Assembly: GCA_009746045.1 (NCBI GenBank)
Contig: RPFO01000041.1
Coordinates: 6,591,302-6,655,301 of the forward strand
Length of the DNA stretch: 64,000 nucleotides
Direction: 5' to 3'
From: Mesostigma viride
Taxonomy: Eukaryota > Streptophyta > Mesostigmatophyceae > Mesostigmatales > Mesostigmataceae
Position numbers and translations under genes: made by a program. Positions 61,564 through 64,000 of this stretch are shown here, one piece after another. Positions within the stretch are counted from its first letter, which is position 1. The number at the start of each line of letters is the position of its first letter. The notes under the pieces are model-generated. The model did not search any database, was not told where the DNA came from, and saw nothing but the letters and a program-made list of their open reading frames with translations.

Positions 61564-64000
61564 CCACTACCAAGTAGCAACGGTCTAATCTGAAAGACTT
61601 AATGGTTGATCAGGCCACTATGTGTGCTAGTCTTCCCCAGAAAACTGCACACCGTCTCTCTTTGCTGAAATGAAAATGTTCCTTTGCAGATGGAGCTAGT
61701 CTCTTCGAGTAATGAAAAGAGGGCTCTCAGCCGAGGACAAGGAACTGTCCCTCGTGCCTGATGACCACCTTCTTGATCCCCTTGTGTACCGTCGCGTGCC
61801 GCGTTTGAATATCCTTGCTGGGGCGTTAGCTAGACGCTCCAACTACTCTAATTGCGACAATATGATGGTGCAAGAGGGTGCTTTTGCCTCCCCTGCTATA
61901 GAACAATGCTTTCACAACACACACTTTGCACAGTCTGATGATGAAGCCGCACATGCGGAATTTATTGAGAAAGTTAATACAATTACAACACGTTGATAGT
62001 CTCAATATCGATGCACTCCATGCTCACGAGCCCGCAGTTAGGCAGCGCTCCATGACATGCTACCGGCCTTGCTCCCAAGGAAAGGGAGAAACACGAAGGC
62101 CACTAACGAGAGACTCGAAGAGACTACACGCTGCGTGAGAGTCCTCTTCGACTATGAACCAAACCATTCGTCATGCCACACGCATGACACACGCCACACT
62201 TGTCAGTCCAGCCAGGAATGCCAAAACTATCTTGCTGCCTGAACCATGCAAATAGAAACCGCATTCCAGTTGCCGTCCTGGCTTTCTACCACACATGCCA
62301 ACAAAAGCAGGAAGGCATCCCGACAAATCTAAATTGCTACCCTCTTGCCGATCTCATCTCCTAGAGGCTCCGGCATTTCTGTCCCTGGGAATGTCCGGCA
62401 TTGAGTCACGTCCACCAAGGTCGAAGCATAATATCCTTCAGACAATCTGCACGCTCACACCTTGCGTGTGAGTGGCCCAGCAAACATTGCGTCTAATCGT
62501 TCCTTTCTAGAAGAAATCCCTTTGTAGGGCTGCCAGCGATTTCGCATTCATTCCAGCGATCTGGCTGCGCACCGCAAATTGTCCTTTTCCATTTTCTGTC
62601 CAGTCCTCATAACGTTGACCCGCTATTCTACACCACAAAGACACCTGGCCTGTCAATAGCCTCGGCGCTGTTGAAGTCCAGCAGTCCAGCTTCAGCTCCA
62701 GCTGTCCACTAACACGCGTATGATCCTCTCGACGCTGCGCACTTGTGCTGCCGTCCGCTCAAGTCAGTGCTGCGCGCCCAGCTGTGCCTGGCCCGGCGCG
62801 CGTGCACGTACACTTTCGTCCGCTCTTATGCTGCAAGTGCTAGTGTCCCCCCCCGGTCACTAGCCTTTGTCGAAAATGCGTAGAAAACAAATTCCTTGCG
62901 CACGTCACCGGTCTTGTGCATAGTGGGCGCCGCCCGGATGACATAGCTCGCGTCCGTGACAAGGTGAGCTGGCAGCATCGAGAGGTTTAGCAGTCAGATG
63001 TGGTAGTAACGCGGTCATCATTGTCAGGCAGGGTTGGGGCGCAGGGCCGTGCGGTCGCTGGGGACGTGGGGTGGTAGAGGGGTGGTGGCTGGGATGTGGG
63101 CTTCTTATCATGCCGTTGTCGGTGTGCTTTTATGTTTAGTGCAATGCGTGTGTGGTGCGGCGGGGGTGAGCGTCGATGGGTTGGTTACGTGATCACTAGG
63201 GAGGATGGGAGACAGCTAGGCGTGGGGCAGGGCATGTTGAGTATAACGGGTGGGGTGGCAGGGACAGGGCTGGTGTGGGTATGGATGTTAGGGACGTCGG
63301 TGAGGCTGGCGGGTAGGTACGGATAGCGCGTGGGTGTGGGTGACATATGGTCGGGCACATGGGCGCAGTACGGGCGCAAGTAGTGCATACGGGCACAGGG
63401 CACGAGAGTGTTAGTGGGGTAGTGTAGGGTGGGCTTGCAAGGTTGCTGTATGCGTGAGGCATGCGACACATGGCGTGGTAATGGGTTGTACGGATGTTGG
63501 GCTCAATTAGATGGGGTGGCAGTGTGACAGACAATGGCCTGGACAGCAGGTGATCCATGCGGCTGAGTGGTACGCTTTTATCACTGCTTCAGACTATATA
63601 TATGCTGTTGCTGCGCGTGTAGTTTTGTGATGTATAGTTAGTTGTACCTTGTGCAGCTGGCGTGATCCTTGGATGTCTGTGACAGATTACTATTAATTTC
63701 TTCAGGGTTATTCTCCCAGTTATCGGGTTTTTCCTTATGTTGCATGCCTATCTCACCTCCGTAATCTATCATTCTCAATGAATATATGCGTACAACAGCT
63801 CGTGCTGTCAGGTGATGAGAGTGTAGCGGTGCGCCCCTCTGTTCCCTGCGATGCCACCCCCAGCTCACCATGTGGCACCATCGCTAGCTTCCCACAGGGA
63901 CACTGCTGCTGCTGCGGGGCACTTAACTGGGGGCGGGGCCGCCCACGTGAGTCGGCGTAGTCGGGTTCGTGGCCGTTCTGTCACCTGCATGCACGAGTGG
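61564..64000. other. right flank, no supported gene
   Basis: The longest open frame (61712-61996) has no recognisable features. 62985-63560 is biased toward G and T on the plus strand (for example GTGGGTGTGGG). No second LTR of the retroelement was seen. I regard this as non-coding host DNA. Confidence 0.5.

Noticed and set aside
1-64000. tRNA and rRNA genes
   Set aside because: No cloverleaf with conserved tRNA arms and no rRNA-like stretch was noticed; a covariance scan was not possible.

Overview
The window looks like a stretch of eukaryotic (probably algal or plant-lineage) chromosome carrying an integrated, partly decayed large DNA virus of the Nucleocytoviricota type. Viral evidence: a poxvirus/NCLDV D6R/D11-type superfamily II helicase, a class II ribonucleotide reductase carrying an HNH intron, many short virion-like membrane proteins, LamG, SPRY and PAN repeat proteins, an OTU protease, and tight head-to-tail or convergent packing. 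Host evidence: a Ty1/copia-type LTR element with identical LTRs and a 5-bp target duplication inside a viral gene, a second retroelement carrying a cytosine methyltransferase motif at the right side, and a hAT transposon nested inside that one. Family-level placement of the virus is inference only.

Layout. 1-1015: non-coding flank with a 126-bp direct duplication; the second copy abuts a LamG gene broken in mid-repeat, so 1015/1016 is a candidate junction. 1011-10541: fibre-like surface proteins and the spliced ribonucleotide reductase. 10538-15640: a minus-strand run of membrane and PAN/Apple proteins. 15693-19083: helicase (two frameshifts) and membrane proteins. 19136-24675: a viral gene split by the copia element (20217-24521). 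24845-29007: Rieske oxygenase and small proteins. 28994-39050: two very large, low-complexity proteins, the second ending in an OTU protease. 39086-41906: three proteins sharing a Cys/His knuckle, one with an F-box-like segment, plus a multi-pass membrane protein.

42166-56068 has a different texture (block B). Its genes encode Cys-rich, acidic or proline/glutamine-rich proteins, at least two are spliced, and most carry a CCATAGCC(A) motif just upstream of or at the start codon, together with CCAAT and CACGGGA elements. It also holds a foldback element with nine 49-bp repeats and a second copy of the RNR-intron HNH protein. That HNH homology is the best link between block B and the first viral block. 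56489-61563: a perfect 36-bp palindrome at the edge of a truncated gag-protease-methyltransferase retroelement, split by the hAT element. 61564-64000: no supported gene.

The recognisable viral functions are nucleotide supply (RNR), transcription (helicase), virion surface and membrane (LamG, SPRY, PAN, small TM proteins) and probable ubiquitin manipulation (OTU protease, RING/TRAF-like protein, F-box-like protein). Many long genes carry single-base frameshifts, several in C or G runs. This fits decay after integration, but homopolymer sequencing error could explain part of it.
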